NCBI RefSeq assembly: GCF_001602375.1
Contig: NZ_BCNY01000015.1
Location: forward strand, 310,001 to 374,000
Source: Methanoculleus horonobensis
GTDB lineage: Archaea > Halobacteriota > Methanomicrobia > Methanomicrobiales > Methanoculleaceae
DNA: 64,000 nucleotides
Direction of reading: 5' to 3'
Below, one piece after another: positions 7,667-15,361 of the stretch. The notes beneath the pieces were generated by a model. That model did not search any database. It saw only the letters and a list, made by a program, of their open reading frames with translations, and was not told the origin of the DNA. Position numbers and translations under genes: made by a program. Position 1 is the first letter of the stretch. Each line of letters starts with the position of its first letter.

Positions 7667-7846
7667 TCACTCCCCGGCGAGTTTCGCGGCGAGCCTCCGG
7701 GCCGCCTCTTTTGCTTTTGCTTCCGTCGTCCAGAAACCGGTCTTTCCGACGGCATTCCCTTCCCGGTCGTAGAGATCTACATAGTAACCGCCGTCCTGGC
7801 GGGCGAACCGGACTTCGCCGACGATGCCGGGGCCGTATTCCTGCAT
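7667..7846 (-). CDS. Small conserved-looking protein, 59 aa, YegP/DUF1508-like
   Basis: A 59-residue frame from ATG 7846 to TGA 7667, 3 bases from the convergent panE stop. The protein reads as two beta strands with an aromatic core (GEVRFARQDGGYYVDLYDR, GNAVGKTGFW) and a lysine/alanine-rich helix (TEAKAKEAARRLAAKLAGE). That plan resembles the small DUF1508/YegP fold, but this is a weak structural impression. Third codon positions are GC-rich as in neighbouring genes, supporting coding. No strong Shine-Dalgarno is present. Function unknown. Confidence 0.55.
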   Translation of the reverse strand: MQEYGPGIVGEVRFARQDGGYYVDLYDREGNAVGKTGFWTTEAKAKEAARRLAAKLAGE

Positions 7847-7930
7847 GCCCAGATCTTATCGGCGGAGGGTTATGATGGTTCCGCGTCCTGCGGTTCTCCA
7901 TGCGATGCGTGCGCGATCCCGCAGGGGGTG

Positions 7931-8131
7931 ATGATCCTCATATACCAGGGCGGTTCCGGGGCGGAGAACGCCGTCGAGAACGTGAGAAGGAGCCTTCAGG
8001 TGAGGGGAATGCGGTTCGTCCCCCCGGCCGTGACGGTCGAGAGCGGGGTCGATGCCGGGCGGTTCGGCCCGACGATCGGTGAGTCCGCCCGGGCTATCGC
8101 GCCGATTGCCGCCCCTGCCGCGTCGGCTTTA
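7931..8131 (+). pseudogene. Possible remnant of a secreted-protein gene (BPL_N-like start)
   Basis: The frame reads MILIYQGGSGAENAVENV then RRSLQVRGMRFVPP and DAGRFG, with codon use like real genes, then loses sense and runs antisense through the BofA-like gene to 8398. The opening resembles the BPL_N (glutaminase-like) domain, in which a strand ILVY-x-G is followed by a helix and later a PGG motif. That motif is missing here. In-frame codons continue upstream to about 7871 without an ATG. I read it as a decayed fragment, but a short real gene cannot be excluded. Confidence 0.25.
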
Positions 8132-8404
8132 CAGCGTCAGCGGTATCCCGAGGAGGTGCAGCACCGCCGTGACGAGGACGCCGAAGACCCCGCCGATTGC
8201 ACAGATCAGGACGGTAAGGATGTTTATCGGGATGTCAGGCCGGCCGACGAGTTGCATCAGATCGAGGAGGTTGATGAGCCAGAGCAGGATCACGCCCACG
8301 ACGGCGTTGATGATGAGGGTGGTGACGCTCTTTACGACCTTGTAGAGGACGAACGCAAGAACGATCACCAGGATCAGAGCCAGGAGTCCCGTGAGTAAGC
8401 TCAT
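8129..8404 (-). CDS. BofA-like small membrane protein
   Basis: A 91-residue protein with three hydrophobic segments: an N-terminal helix (LLTGLLALILVIVLAFVLYKV), a middle one with VVGVILLWLINLL, and a C-terminal one (ICAIGGVFGVLVTAVLHLLG). The N-A-V-V-G-x-x-L-L-x-L-x-N pattern is that of the pro-sigma-K processing inhibitor BofA family, widespread in methanogens where no sporulation exists. Its role there is unknown, possibly modulation of a membrane protease. It lies 34 bases downstream of the transglutaminase-like gene on the same strand and may be cotranscribed with it. Confidence 0.75.
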   Translation of the reverse strand: MSLLTGLLALILVIVLAFVLYKVVKSVTTLIINAVVGVILLWLINLLDLMQLVGRPDIPINILTVLICAIGGVFGVLVTAVLHLLGIPLTL

Positions 8405-8438
8405 ACCGTGCGTATGACGCGCCCGGTATTGAACGTTC

Positions 8439-8987
8439 CTAGAGGTACCCGAGCGACTTGAAGACAGGCTGGAAGCAGACCCCCTCGCCGATCTTCACGC
8501 ACCGCACCGCAGGATCCCCTTCGTAAGCGCCCATCGTCCGGCCGTCGCCGAGCTCGACCCAGTCGTGGACGGCAACACCCTTCCCGAGGAACTCGACGTG
8601 GAGGGCATTTGTCCGGAACGCCTCCGTATCCCAGATTATGATGCCGTGAACCGGACGGGCGGCAACGCCGTTTCGCCGGAGAACCTCCGTCCGGAGGAGC
8701 GCGAGGTCGGTGCAGTCGCCCACCCCGTGGGCAAGGGTCGCGTCGAGGCCCGTCGGAAAGAGGCGAGGGGCACCATCGACGCAGGCGAACGTTCTCCGGC
8801 CCACCTGGTCGACGAGGGCGTCCCCGGTATCTGCCGTGAGGGGTTTGGAGAGGAGGGCGATTCCATCCGCCCCTGCTTCTCCGACAGTCTCAAACCCGCT
8901 ATCCCCTCCTCCGCCGTCATAGATCAGGTGCCCCTGAGGGATGAGGAGGGAGAGGAGGAAAATCGCGTTAATAATGCCCCAAACCAC
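8439..8987 (-). CDS. Transglutaminase-like cysteine protease-fold protein
   Basis: A 182-residue secreted or membrane-anchored protein. The N-terminus (IINAIFLLSLLIPQG) is a hydrophobic signal or anchor. A short linker is followed by a transglutaminase-like core with the catalytic series Cys (VGDCTDLALL), His (LHVEF) and an acidic residue after HDWVELGDG. The family acts as cross-linking enzymes or cell-surface peptidases; the substrate cannot be inferred. GTG 8987 fits a TATA-like element (ATTAAATTATATTG, near 9000) for a leaderless or short-leader mRNA. Confidence 0.7.
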   Translation of the reverse strand: MVWGIINAIFLLSLLIPQGHLIYDGGGGDSGFETVGEAGADGIALLSKPLTADTGDALVDQVGRRTFACVDGAPRLFPTGLDATLAHGVGDCTDLALLRTEVLRRNGVAARPVHGIIIWDTEAFRTNALHVEFLGKGVAVHDWVELGDGRTMGAYEGDPAVRCVKIGEGVCFQPVFKSLGYL

Positions 8988-9012
8988 GTTATTTTCCCAA
9001 TATAATTTAATG

Positions 9013-9035
9013 AAGTCCCAGATATATCAGGACTT
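9013..9035 (-). promoter_or_regulatory. Inverted repeat just upstream of the transglutaminase-like gene promoter
   Basis: AAGTCC and GGACTT (9013-9018 and 9030-9035) flank an 11-base spacer that itself contains GATATATC. On the minus strand it lies directly upstream of the TATA-like element near 9000, a position where archaeal activators or repressors bind. No such protein is identified. Confidence 0.4.
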
Positions 9036-9168
9036 CTATTTTTCTTTCTGAGATATATATGGCGGATACGTGATTTACCGGGTTATGGTCGGGAGAAGAG
9101 GGTAGAGCGCGCATCACGCGAGAGATGGATCTCGGGGTGCGGGATCGGGAGAACCAGGGTCGTTGCGG

Positions 9169-10401
9169 TCACCGGGAGGCGTTACCGCCGGCGATGTGCC
9201 GGGCGGCGAGTGCTGCGGTGGAGAATGCGGCCTGGAGGTTGTAGCCGCCGGTGTCGCCGTCGATATCGAGCACCTCGCCGATGCAGTAGAGGTTAGGGAC
9301 GATCTTCGATGCCATCGTTTTTGGGTTGATCCCCTCGAGAGCGACCCCGCCCCGCGTCGCCATCGCTTCGTTGAACCCGCCGAGCCTCGCCACCCGGAAC
9401 GGGAACTCCGCGATCGATGCGGCGAGCGCGTTCCGGGCCTTCTTTCCGAGGTGGGCGCAGGTCTCTTCCGCCGAAACCCCGGCGAGGTCGAGGAGCCGCC
9501 GGACGAACCGCTCGGGGAGGGGAAGACCGGAGAGAACGGTCTTCACCTGCCGGGCCCCGCCCGCCGCGACCGCGTCGGCGAGGCGCTTTCTGACCTCCTC
9601 CGAGGTTGCCCCGGAGAGGAACGCGACCCGGAGCACGTCGCCGGGGCGGACGGCGCGGGAGAGGTCGAGGATGCCCGGGCCCGAGAGTCCGGTGTGGGTG
9701 AAGAGGAGGTCGCCGGTATGCTGGCGGGCGCGTTTTCCGTCGCGGTAGACGGAGAGGGTGAGGTTCTGAAAGGAGATCCCGGCGAGGTCGGCGAACAGGT
9801 AGTCCTCGACGTAGACCGGGGCAAGCGCCGGGGCAGTCTCTGTTACCGGTTGCCCGAGGGCCCGGGCAAAGGCGTAGCCGTCGCCGGTCGAGCCGGTGAC
9901 GGGGTAGGACGCACCGCCGGTGGCGATGACGAGGGTGCCGACCCGGGTGGTGCCCGTCTTCGTCGTGACCAGGAACCCGTCGTCATCGCGCTCGACGGCC
10001 AGCACGGGGTCGCTAGACCGTACCTCCACCCCGCGGGCGGCGCACTCCGCGAGGAGGACGGCGAGGACGTCGGCGGACTTCCGGGTCTCCGGGAAGACCT
10101 TCCCCCCGGGCTCGGTCTCCATGCGAAGACCCCGGCCGGCGAAGAACCGGGCGAGATCCCGGTTGGTGAAGTTCATGAGCGCGGGCCGGAGGAACGCCCC
10201 GTGGTCGCCGTAATGGGAGAGGAAGTCGGCTATTTCGCCGTCGTGGGTGATGTTGCACTGCCCCGACCCGGCAACGAGGAGTTTTCTGCCCGGCGATGGC
10301 TTCTTCTCGAAGACGACGATGTCTCGTCCCTCTCCTGCCGCCTGCAGGGCGCAGAAGAGCCCGGCGGGCCCTCCTCCGATGATCGCGATGGTCTCGTTCA
10401 C
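9169..10401 (-). CDS. BaiN/RdsA-family FAD-dependent oxidoreductase (HI0933-like)
   Basis: A 410-residue flavoprotein. The dinucleotide-binding motif IIGGGPAGLFCALQAA is at the N-terminus, followed by the family signature PGRKLLVAGSGQCNIT, an internal ATGGASYPVTGSTGDGY and a C-terminal FAD-contact EVLDIDGDTGGYNLQAAFST. These are the hallmarks of the HI0933/BaiN family, whose members reduce C=C bonds or have unknown substrates. Length is typical. The start GTG 10401 begins MNETIAIIGGG. It faces away from the secreted DUF2341 gene across a 95-base promoter region. Confidence 0.88.
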   Translation of the reverse strand: MNETIAIIGGGPAGLFCALQAAGEGRDIVVFEKKPSPGRKLLVAGSGQCNITHDGEIADFLSHYGDHGAFLRPALMNFTNRDLARFFAGRGLRMETEPGGKVFPETRKSADVLAVLLAECAARGVEVRSSDPVLAVERDDDGFLVTTKTGTTRVGTLVIATGGASYPVTGSTGDGYAFARALGQPVTETAPALAPVYVEDYLFADLAGISFQNLTLSVYRDGKRARQHTGDLLFTHTGLSGPGILDLSRAVRPGDVLRVAFLSGATSEEVRKRLADAVAAGGARQVKTVLSGLPLPERFVRRLLDLAGVSAEETCAHLGKKARNALAASIAEFPFRVARLGGFNEAMATRGGVALEGINPKTMASKIVPNLYCIGEVLDIDGDTGGYNLQAAFSTAALAARHIAGGNASR

Positions 10402-10496
10402 GGTACTGATCGGTCGCCTCCACGAAGCATCAGTATTGGGGTGCGGCGGCCGCTAGATGGATATAGGAGCGGGTTCCCACAGGGCGCCGGATTACC

Positions 10497-11522
10497 ATGC
10501 ATGTCACACGGATCGTTCTCGGAGGGCTCATCGCACTGCTCCTCGCCGCCGGTGCCGGGGCGGCTACGGCGGACGTGACTACGCATTACTGGCTGGGCGG
10601 CGATACCGCCGGGGTCTTCGCTCACCGCCAGGCGGTCTCGGTCGAGAACCCCTCCACCATCGACGGCCTTGCCGTCCCGTTCAACGCCACATACCTCCCC
10701 GGGATGCGGCCGGACTTCGCCGATATCCGGTTTATGGATGGAGACGGGACTCCTCTCCCCTACTGGATCGAGAACACGACCGCCGGCTCCCACGCCCGCG
10801 TCTGGCTCGCCCTCCCGGCAAACGCGACGGAGGTCGCGATGCTCTACGGCAACCCCGAGGCCCGGGACGCCGGCGATCCCGACGCGGTCTATCTCTTCTT
10901 CGAGGACTACGAGCAGGGCGACCTCTCGCGGTGGTCGTCCTGCGGTTCGAGCGCCCTCGTTCAGTCCGATGTCGTCCAGAGCGGCGCCTATGCCGGGGAT
11001 ATCAACGTCTCCGACCCCGACCTCCCGGAGTTCAACGACAGAAGGGTCTGTACCGCGAATATCTCCGCGGGCCCGATCGCCATCGAGGGGGACTTCCGGG
11101 TCAGCGAGTTCGGGAAGTGGTGCGGGTCGGGCTACATCCAGGCCGGGAACGGAACCGACCGGCTCTACGCTCTCCACCTCAGGAACGGGTCGGTGCAGCA
11201 CTATGCCGGCGACCACCGGAACTTCTCCGCCGACAAGCGGGCCGAGACCGATACCTGGTACCACGTCAGGATCGTTTTAGATACGCCGAACGCCACCGAG
11301 TACGCCTGGATGGACGGCGAATACCTGGGGAGTGCGCCCATGCGGTTTGCCGACGGGTCGCCGGTGCCGGAGGATGCGGTCTTTGATACGTTCGCCCTGA
11401 TCGGGTCTTCCGCGTGGAGTTCCGGCGATCCGCATCACTTCTACGCCGACAACGTCGTCGTCAGGAGATACGAGCCTGCCCCGCCGGTGCTCTCTTACGC
11501 GGACGGCCCGATCAGCCCGTAA
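10497..11522 (+). CDS. Secreted DUF2341 domain protein
   Basis: A 341-residue exported protein. A signal peptide (IVLGGLIALLLAAGAGAATA) is followed by a DUF2341-like region (VPFNATYLPGMRPDFADIRF, TPLPYWIENT, VWLALPANATEVAMLYGN) and then a concanavalin/LamG-like beta sandwich (FFEDYEQGDLSRW to FYADNVVVRRYEP). Such modules are found in surface or carbohydrate-binding proteins of methanogens. There is no C-terminal membrane anchor. The TATA-like GGATATAGG at 10458-10466 fits a start near 10488. Its end overlaps the converging UbiA gene by 11 bases. Confidence 0.75.
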   Translation: MHVTRIVLGGLIALLLAAGAGAATADVTTHYWLGGDTAGVFAHRQAVSVENPSTIDGLAVPFNATYLPGMRPDFADIRFMDGDGTPLPYWIENTTAGSHARVWLALPANATEVAMLYGNPEARDAGDPDAVYLFFEDYEQGDLSRWSSCGSSALVQSDVVQSGAYAGDINVSDPDLPEFNDRRVCTANISAGPIAIEGDFRVSEFGKWCGSGYIQAGNGTDRLYALHLRNGSVQHYAGDHRNFSADKRAETDTWYHVRIVLDTPNATEYAWMDGEYLGSAPMRFADGSPVPEDAVFDTFALIGSSAWSSGDPHHFYADNVVVRRYEPAPPVLSYADGPISP

Positions 11523-12435
11523 CGGCCACGAAGGCGAAGTAAGCGACGACAAGCCCCTGGAAGAGGAAGTAGCCCACGATGTTCCTGACGGCATGTGGAA
11601 GAGCGCATGCCCGTTCGGCGCACCGGTGCGAGAACCCCCACAGAGCAATCCCGAGCGGGATGAGGGATACGAGCGCCACCGGCCGGAAGTCCACGGGTGC
11701 GAAGAAGCCGGTGAGGGCGAAGACGGCGAGCGCCGCGGTCGCGAGGGTCGCCGCGAGGCCGATGAGCGCAAAACCGAAGACGCGGCCCCGTCGGACGACG
11801 AGCGTCCGCTTCCCGCCGGCGATGTCGCCTTCCAGGTCCGGGATCTCGACGCTCGTGATGAAGACAAGGCCGTAAAGGCAGAGCGGGACGGCGAACGCGA
11901 AGAAGGCGGCATCCAGCGTCCCTCTCGCGACGAAATAGCCCGCACCCGGCATCAGGAGGCCGAAGGTGATCATGTTGGCGACCTCGCCGAGGTTATGGTA
12001 GGCAAGCGCAATCGGCGGCGCCGTGTAGAACCAGCCGAGCAGGTTCCCCGCTATGCCGAAGACGAGGAAGATGACCGGGAAGTCGTAGACGGTCACGAAG
12101 AGATACCCGATCAGGATCGAGATCGCCATCAGGATGACCGCTGCCCGGAACGCGGCGGGTTTCAGGCCGGGGTTGACGGCGAGGACGCCGCTCCCCCCGG
12201 ATATCGACGTTTTCTCAACGAACCGGTCGGCATCGGCATCGAAGTAGTCGTTGCTGTAGTTGACGGAGAGATGCGCCGCCGCCATGGCCGCGTAGCCGAA
12301 GAGAAACTGGGCCGGGGTGAACCGTGCCCCGAGGAGAGACGCGAGGAGCGCTCCGGCGGTGAACGGGATAAAGCCCGAGAGGAGGAAGGGGAACCGGCCG
12401 AGCCGGATGAAATCTCGGAGGGCACGGGTGTCCAT
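11512..12435 (-). CDS. UbiA-family prenyltransferase
   Basis: A 307-residue membrane prenyltransferase with about eight or nine helices. The first aspartate motif is NYSNDYFDADADRF (about residues 68-81) and the second is DLEGDIAGGKRTLV (about 208-221), which bind Mg-prenyl diphosphate. The family makes archaeal ether lipids (DGGGP synthase), quinones or similar prenylated compounds; the spacing and GSGVLAVNPGLK region are closest to MenA-like members, but the substrate is uncertain. ATG 12435 was chosen because upstream sequence is low-complexity. A second UbiA gene lies at 13859-14752. Confidence 0.82.
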   Translation of the reverse strand: MDTRALRDFIRLGRFPFLLSGFIPFTAGALLASLLGARFTPAQFLFGYAAMAAAHLSVNYSNDYFDADADRFVEKTSISGGSGVLAVNPGLKPAAFRAAVILMAISILIGYLFVTVYDFPVIFLVFGIAGNLLGWFYTAPPIALAYHNLGEVANMITFGLLMPGAGYFVARGTLDAAFFAFAVPLCLYGLVFITSVEIPDLEGDIAGGKRTLVVRRGRVFGFALIGLAATLATAALAVFALTGFFAPVDFRPVALVSLIPLGIALWGFSHRCAERACALPHAVRNIVGYFLFQGLVVAYFAFVAVTG

Positions 12436-12491
12436 GAAAGAGTCTCCCGCCGCGGAATGGGAGGAGCGGATATATAGCCTTTTTCTAATCC

Positions 12492-13151
12492 CTATCCGTC
12501 CCGACCGCAGGTGAGGAGCGGCACCACGGCCCGTAGCGCATCGACGCCCCCTTCGACGTAGATGAGGCCGAGAACCGCCCGGGCAAGGGTCTCCTTCTCC
12601 TGCTGGAGCTCCTCGTTGTCCGGAGTGCGGCGGAGCCCGGAACCGATCCGGCTCTCGTAGAGGTTCCACCGGTCAGAAAGAACCGCGAGGCCTGCCGCCC
12701 CGGCGTCTTTGCCGGAGAGAACCTTCAGCCGCAGGGTGACGTCGCCGATGAGCGCAAGAGCGTGGTAGTCGTCAGCGAAGTTCGCAAGCATTGCCAGGTC
12801 GTTTGCACGGATCGGAAGCGCGTCTTCAGGGAACCCGGCAAGTATCTCCGAAAAGAGCCGTTTTGTAGAGGCAGCCATCAGAACCCGGGCAAGGCCGTCC
12901 GGGCCGCGGAAGGCATGCCCGGTCTCCTGCTCGATGCGGGGAAGGGTGCTCTCCGCCACACGGGCGGCCTGCTCCGCCAGGCTGCCGGTCGCCCTGCACC
13001 ATCCCCGTATCCGCCGGAGCCGCCGCGATCGCCGGGCCGAACGCCGGTGAACGGGAAGGAATTCCAGGCGGTACTCGCGCATGAGCCCTTCCTCCAGCGC
13101 CGCGAGGGTCTCCCCGAACGGGCGGGAGAGCGGCCCGTACTCGTACGCCAT
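12492..13151 (-). CDS. RNase III-fold-like protein lacking part of the catalytic site
   Basis: A 219-residue protein. The N-terminal half is basic with arginine clusters (HRRSARRSRRLRRIRG). From about residue 118 it resembles the RNase III endonuclease fold: ADDYHALALIGDVTLRLKVL aligns with the ERLEFLGDAVL signature and LARAVLGLIYVEGGVDALRAV with the EALIGAIYLDGG helix. One catalytic Asp (in LIGD) is present, but the Glu of the first motif and the Glu of the second appear replaced (by Ala/Leu and Arg). It may be a non-cleaving RNA-binding relative. The homology is a pattern-level judgement. Confidence 0.5.
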   Translation of the reverse strand: MAYEYGPLSRPFGETLAALEEGLMREYRLEFLPVHRRSARRSRRLRRIRGWCRATGSLAEQAARVAESTLPRIEQETGHAFRGPDGLARVLMAASTKRLFSEILAGFPEDALPIRANDLAMLANFADDYHALALIGDVTLRLKVLSGKDAGAAGLAVLSDRWNLYESRIGSGLRRTPDNEELQQEKETLARAVLGLIYVEGGVDALRAVVPLLTCGRDG

Positions 13152-13220
13152 ACGATATGGTGAGACAACGGACGGATTATAACTTTGTTCTGAGGTAAAC
13201 CCCCACCCATTGACAAATGG

Positions 13221-13502
13221 TTACAGGAGACCCATGACGAGCGCCGCGGCGAGCACGAGGTGCAGGCAGAGGAAGAGAGGGACAAGCCTGAACTTTCCTT
13301 TCTGCGTCTTGTGCCGGAAGGCACGCATCGCGGCAAAGGCGCCGAACGGCCCGAAGAGCGCGAGGGCGAGGAGCGTTTTTTCGGGCGTCCTCCACGCATT
13401 CTTCTCTGCAGACTTTTTGTCGTGGTAGTAGGCAATGAACGAGACGGCATTCACCAGAGCATAGATCACCAGGGCAGCGCCCGGCAGTAAGGTATCCACC
13501 AT
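13221..13502 (-). CDS. DUF1294 small membrane protein
   Basis: A 93-residue protein with two or three helices. The family pattern is clear: YALVNAVSFIAYYHDKKSA, then RTPEKTLLALALFGPFGAFAAM and the basic FRHKTQKGKFRLVPL before a last hydrophobic helix. DUF1294 proteins are widespread and have no assigned function. It sits 69 bases upstream of the RNase III-like gene on the same strand, which may make them one transcript. Confidence 0.82.
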   Translation of the reverse strand: MVDTLLPGAALVIYALVNAVSFIAYYHDKKSAEKNAWRTPEKTLLALALFGPFGAFAAMRAFRHKTQKGKFRLVPLFLCLHLVLAAALVMGLL

Positions 13503-13858
13503 TGAGAACTCCTGCAGCCCGCCCCGATTCCCGGGTTCGGTGCTTTAGCGAGGTACTTTACGCTCTCAGCCTTTTTATGCGGTTCTCCCGATTGTGCTTC
13601 TCCCCCGCACCCGGGAAGGATTCAGAGCCCGGGTCTCGCAAGAGAGGGGCAAACAGAGCAAACCTGCTCTTATCCGCAAGACAGATCGGGCAGCGCCACT
13701 CCCCGGGGAACATCAAACGCGGCTCACGGCGGAGCGCCCGCATCACCGGTCATTTCGTCATAGATATGCCCGCATATCGAGGAGCGGTAGGTCTGCATGG
13801 TCGCGGGGTGTGCCTGCAACGCTTTTTAACCCGGAATGTAGATCTCAGGAGATAGATC
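13503..13858. other. Gene-poor stretch upstream of the second UbiA gene
   Basis: About 355 bases. A 62-residue minus-strand frame (13558-13746) has one CPIC pair but no second pair, no good start and no recognisable family, so I do not call it. The right end holds a TATA-like CTTTTTAA element near 13822-13829 and AGGAGA (13848-13853) just before ATG 13859. Nothing else is evident. Confidence 0.4.
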
Positions 13859-14752
13859 ATGAGAGAGACCCTTGCGGCGCTCGCGAACCTGACCCGCGCC
13901 CATTTCTTCTTCGTCTGGCCCCTGCTCTTCTGCTCGGGGCTGGCGCTCGCGTTCGTGAACTACGGCGGGTTCTCGTGGGAGCTCGTCGTCCGGGCAGCGC
14001 TGATCGGCCTCTTTGGGTTCGAAGCCGGGTTCGCCCTGAACGACTACGTCGACCGGGAGTACGACAGAAGAGACGTCAACGGCTCGCTCACCCGCTACTG
14101 GCGGCCGTTCGGCGAGCGCCCGATACCGGCAGGAAAACTCTCCCCCCGGGCGGCGTTCGCCATCTTCCTCCTCCTCGCCGGCCTCGCGGCCGCGCTCGCG
14201 GCAACCCTGCCTTCGCCGCACAACCTCTACGTCCTCGGGATCATGGGCTACTCCTACGCCGTCGAGTACTTCTACCAGATAACGAAGCGGAACCAGAAGA
14301 TCCCCCTCGCCCAGATCGTCGGGCGGACGGACTTCGCCCTCTTCCCCGTCGCCGGCTACCTGGTGTATGGCAGCCCGGACGCGACCGCTCTCCTCTTCTT
14401 CCTCTTCTTCTACCCCTGGACGCTCGCGCACCTCGGGGCAAACGACATCGCCGATATCGCAAACGACCGCACCCGGGGGATGGCGACGACCCCCGTCCTG
14501 TACGGCATGAAGGGCGCGGCCGCCTGGGTTCTCGGCTTCTCGGCCGTCCACGCGGGTATGGCGCTCGTCTTCGGTCTTGCGCTCGGACCGATCGCCGTCG
14601 CCGGGTTCGCGGTGGGGCTCATCCTCCTCGGGGCCGCAAACTACCTCATCCTCCGGGGGAAGACCCCGGACGCGGCGATGCGGGCGCTCCCGCTCATGCA
14701 CGGATCGCTGCTCGTCTACGCCGCGGCGATCATCGCGGGTGCCGTGCTTTAG
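13859..14752 (+). CDS. UbiA-family prenyltransferase (second copy)
   Basis: A 297-residue polytopic membrane protein with both aspartate motifs of UbiA prenyltransferases: LNDYVDREYDRRDVNG (about residues 59-74) and GANDIADIANDRTRGM (about 192-207). It differs markedly from the copy at 11512-12435 in length of loops and in motif residues, so the two probably use different acceptors. The family acts in archaeal lipid, quinone or cofactor prenylation. AGGAGA 5 bases before the ATG and a TATA-like element 30 bases upstream support the start. Confidence 0.82.
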   Translation: MRETLAALANLTRAHFFFVWPLLFCSGLALAFVNYGGFSWELVVRAALIGLFGFEAGFALNDYVDREYDRRDVNGSLTRYWRPFGERPIPAGKLSPRAAFAIFLLLAGLAAALAATLPSPHNLYVLGIMGYSYAVEYFYQITKRNQKIPLAQIVGRTDFALFPVAGYLVYGSPDATALLFFLFFYPWTLAHLGANDIADIANDRTRGMATTPVLYGMKGAAAWVLGFSAVHAGMALVFGLALGPIAVAGFAVGLILLGAANYLILRGKTPDAAMRALPLMHGSLLVYAAAIIAGAVL

Positions 14753-14894
14753 AACCCGTTCTGCTTGCGGACGATCCCGGAAGGGATCCCGCGGCCGAAC
14801 CCGGCGTTCCGGAATCGACCACACTCGACATACCCTTTCCGCCAGTGGAGCCGGGTGCGATCTCCGCGAACCTGAAGGTTACCGGCGGGGCTTC

Positions 14895-15212
14895 CTACGT
14901 CACGATGAACGCCCCGTGCATCGCAGGATGGACATCGCACCGGAAGAAGTAGTTTCCCGGGGTCTCGGGTGCCGTGAAGGTGTAGGTGGCGCGGGTGGGA
15001 CCGGTGACGATCTCGCCGACGAAGATCGCATCGGCCGCGGAAGAGTCCGTGTAGACCGCGACGTTGTGCGGAACCCCGTCATCCCGGTTGTCGAACTCGA
15101 CCGTCACCTCCGCACCTGCGGGAACCGTTATCGTCTCCGTGCTGAAGCCGAAGTTCTCGGCTGCGATCGCGACGGTCACCCTCGCGACGGCGCGGACCGC
15201 TTCCGGGGTCAC
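14895..15212 (-). CDS. Cupredoxin-domain protein, 5' end disrupted
   Basis: About 105 residues forming a plastocyanin-like domain with the type 1 copper ligands in VPHNVAVY (His) and FFRCDVHPAMHG (Cys, His, Met). It is nearly a duplicate of the C-terminal domain of the neighbouring dehydrogenase (15362-17389). No signal peptide is in frame. However, immediately upstream in another frame ATG 15260 encodes MIRMTAGMASIAGVRA, which ends at a TGA, suggesting that a frameshift separates the secretion signal from the domain. I give GTG 15212 as the formal start. It may be a decaying duplicate. Confidence 0.55.
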   Translation of the reverse strand: MTPEAVRAVARVTVAIAAENFGFSTETITVPAGAEVTVEFDNRDDGVPHNVAVYTDSSAADAIFVGEIVTGPTRATYTFTAPETPGNYFFRCDVHPAMHGAFIVT

Positions 15213-15361
15213 GCCCGCACCCCCGCGATGGATGCCATGCCTGCGGTCATTCGTATCATGAGCCTCACGGGGCGGCAGGGAACCATAAAGGTTACTTCGC
15301 CTGCGCCGTAGCGATCTCCCGGTGCGGCGGCCACGCTCTAAAAAGGAGAGGGAAGCCCTCT

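Noticed and set aside
9163-10578. Long plus-strand open frame antisense to the flavoprotein
   Set aside because: It is the mirror of a clear FAD-protein gene and is only open because GC-rich codons avoid stops; its text is Gly/Arg/Glu-rich with no domain.
13558-13746. 62-residue minus frame with one CPIC motif
   Set aside because: Only one cysteine pair, weak start and no known family; kept as a note in the intergenic entry.
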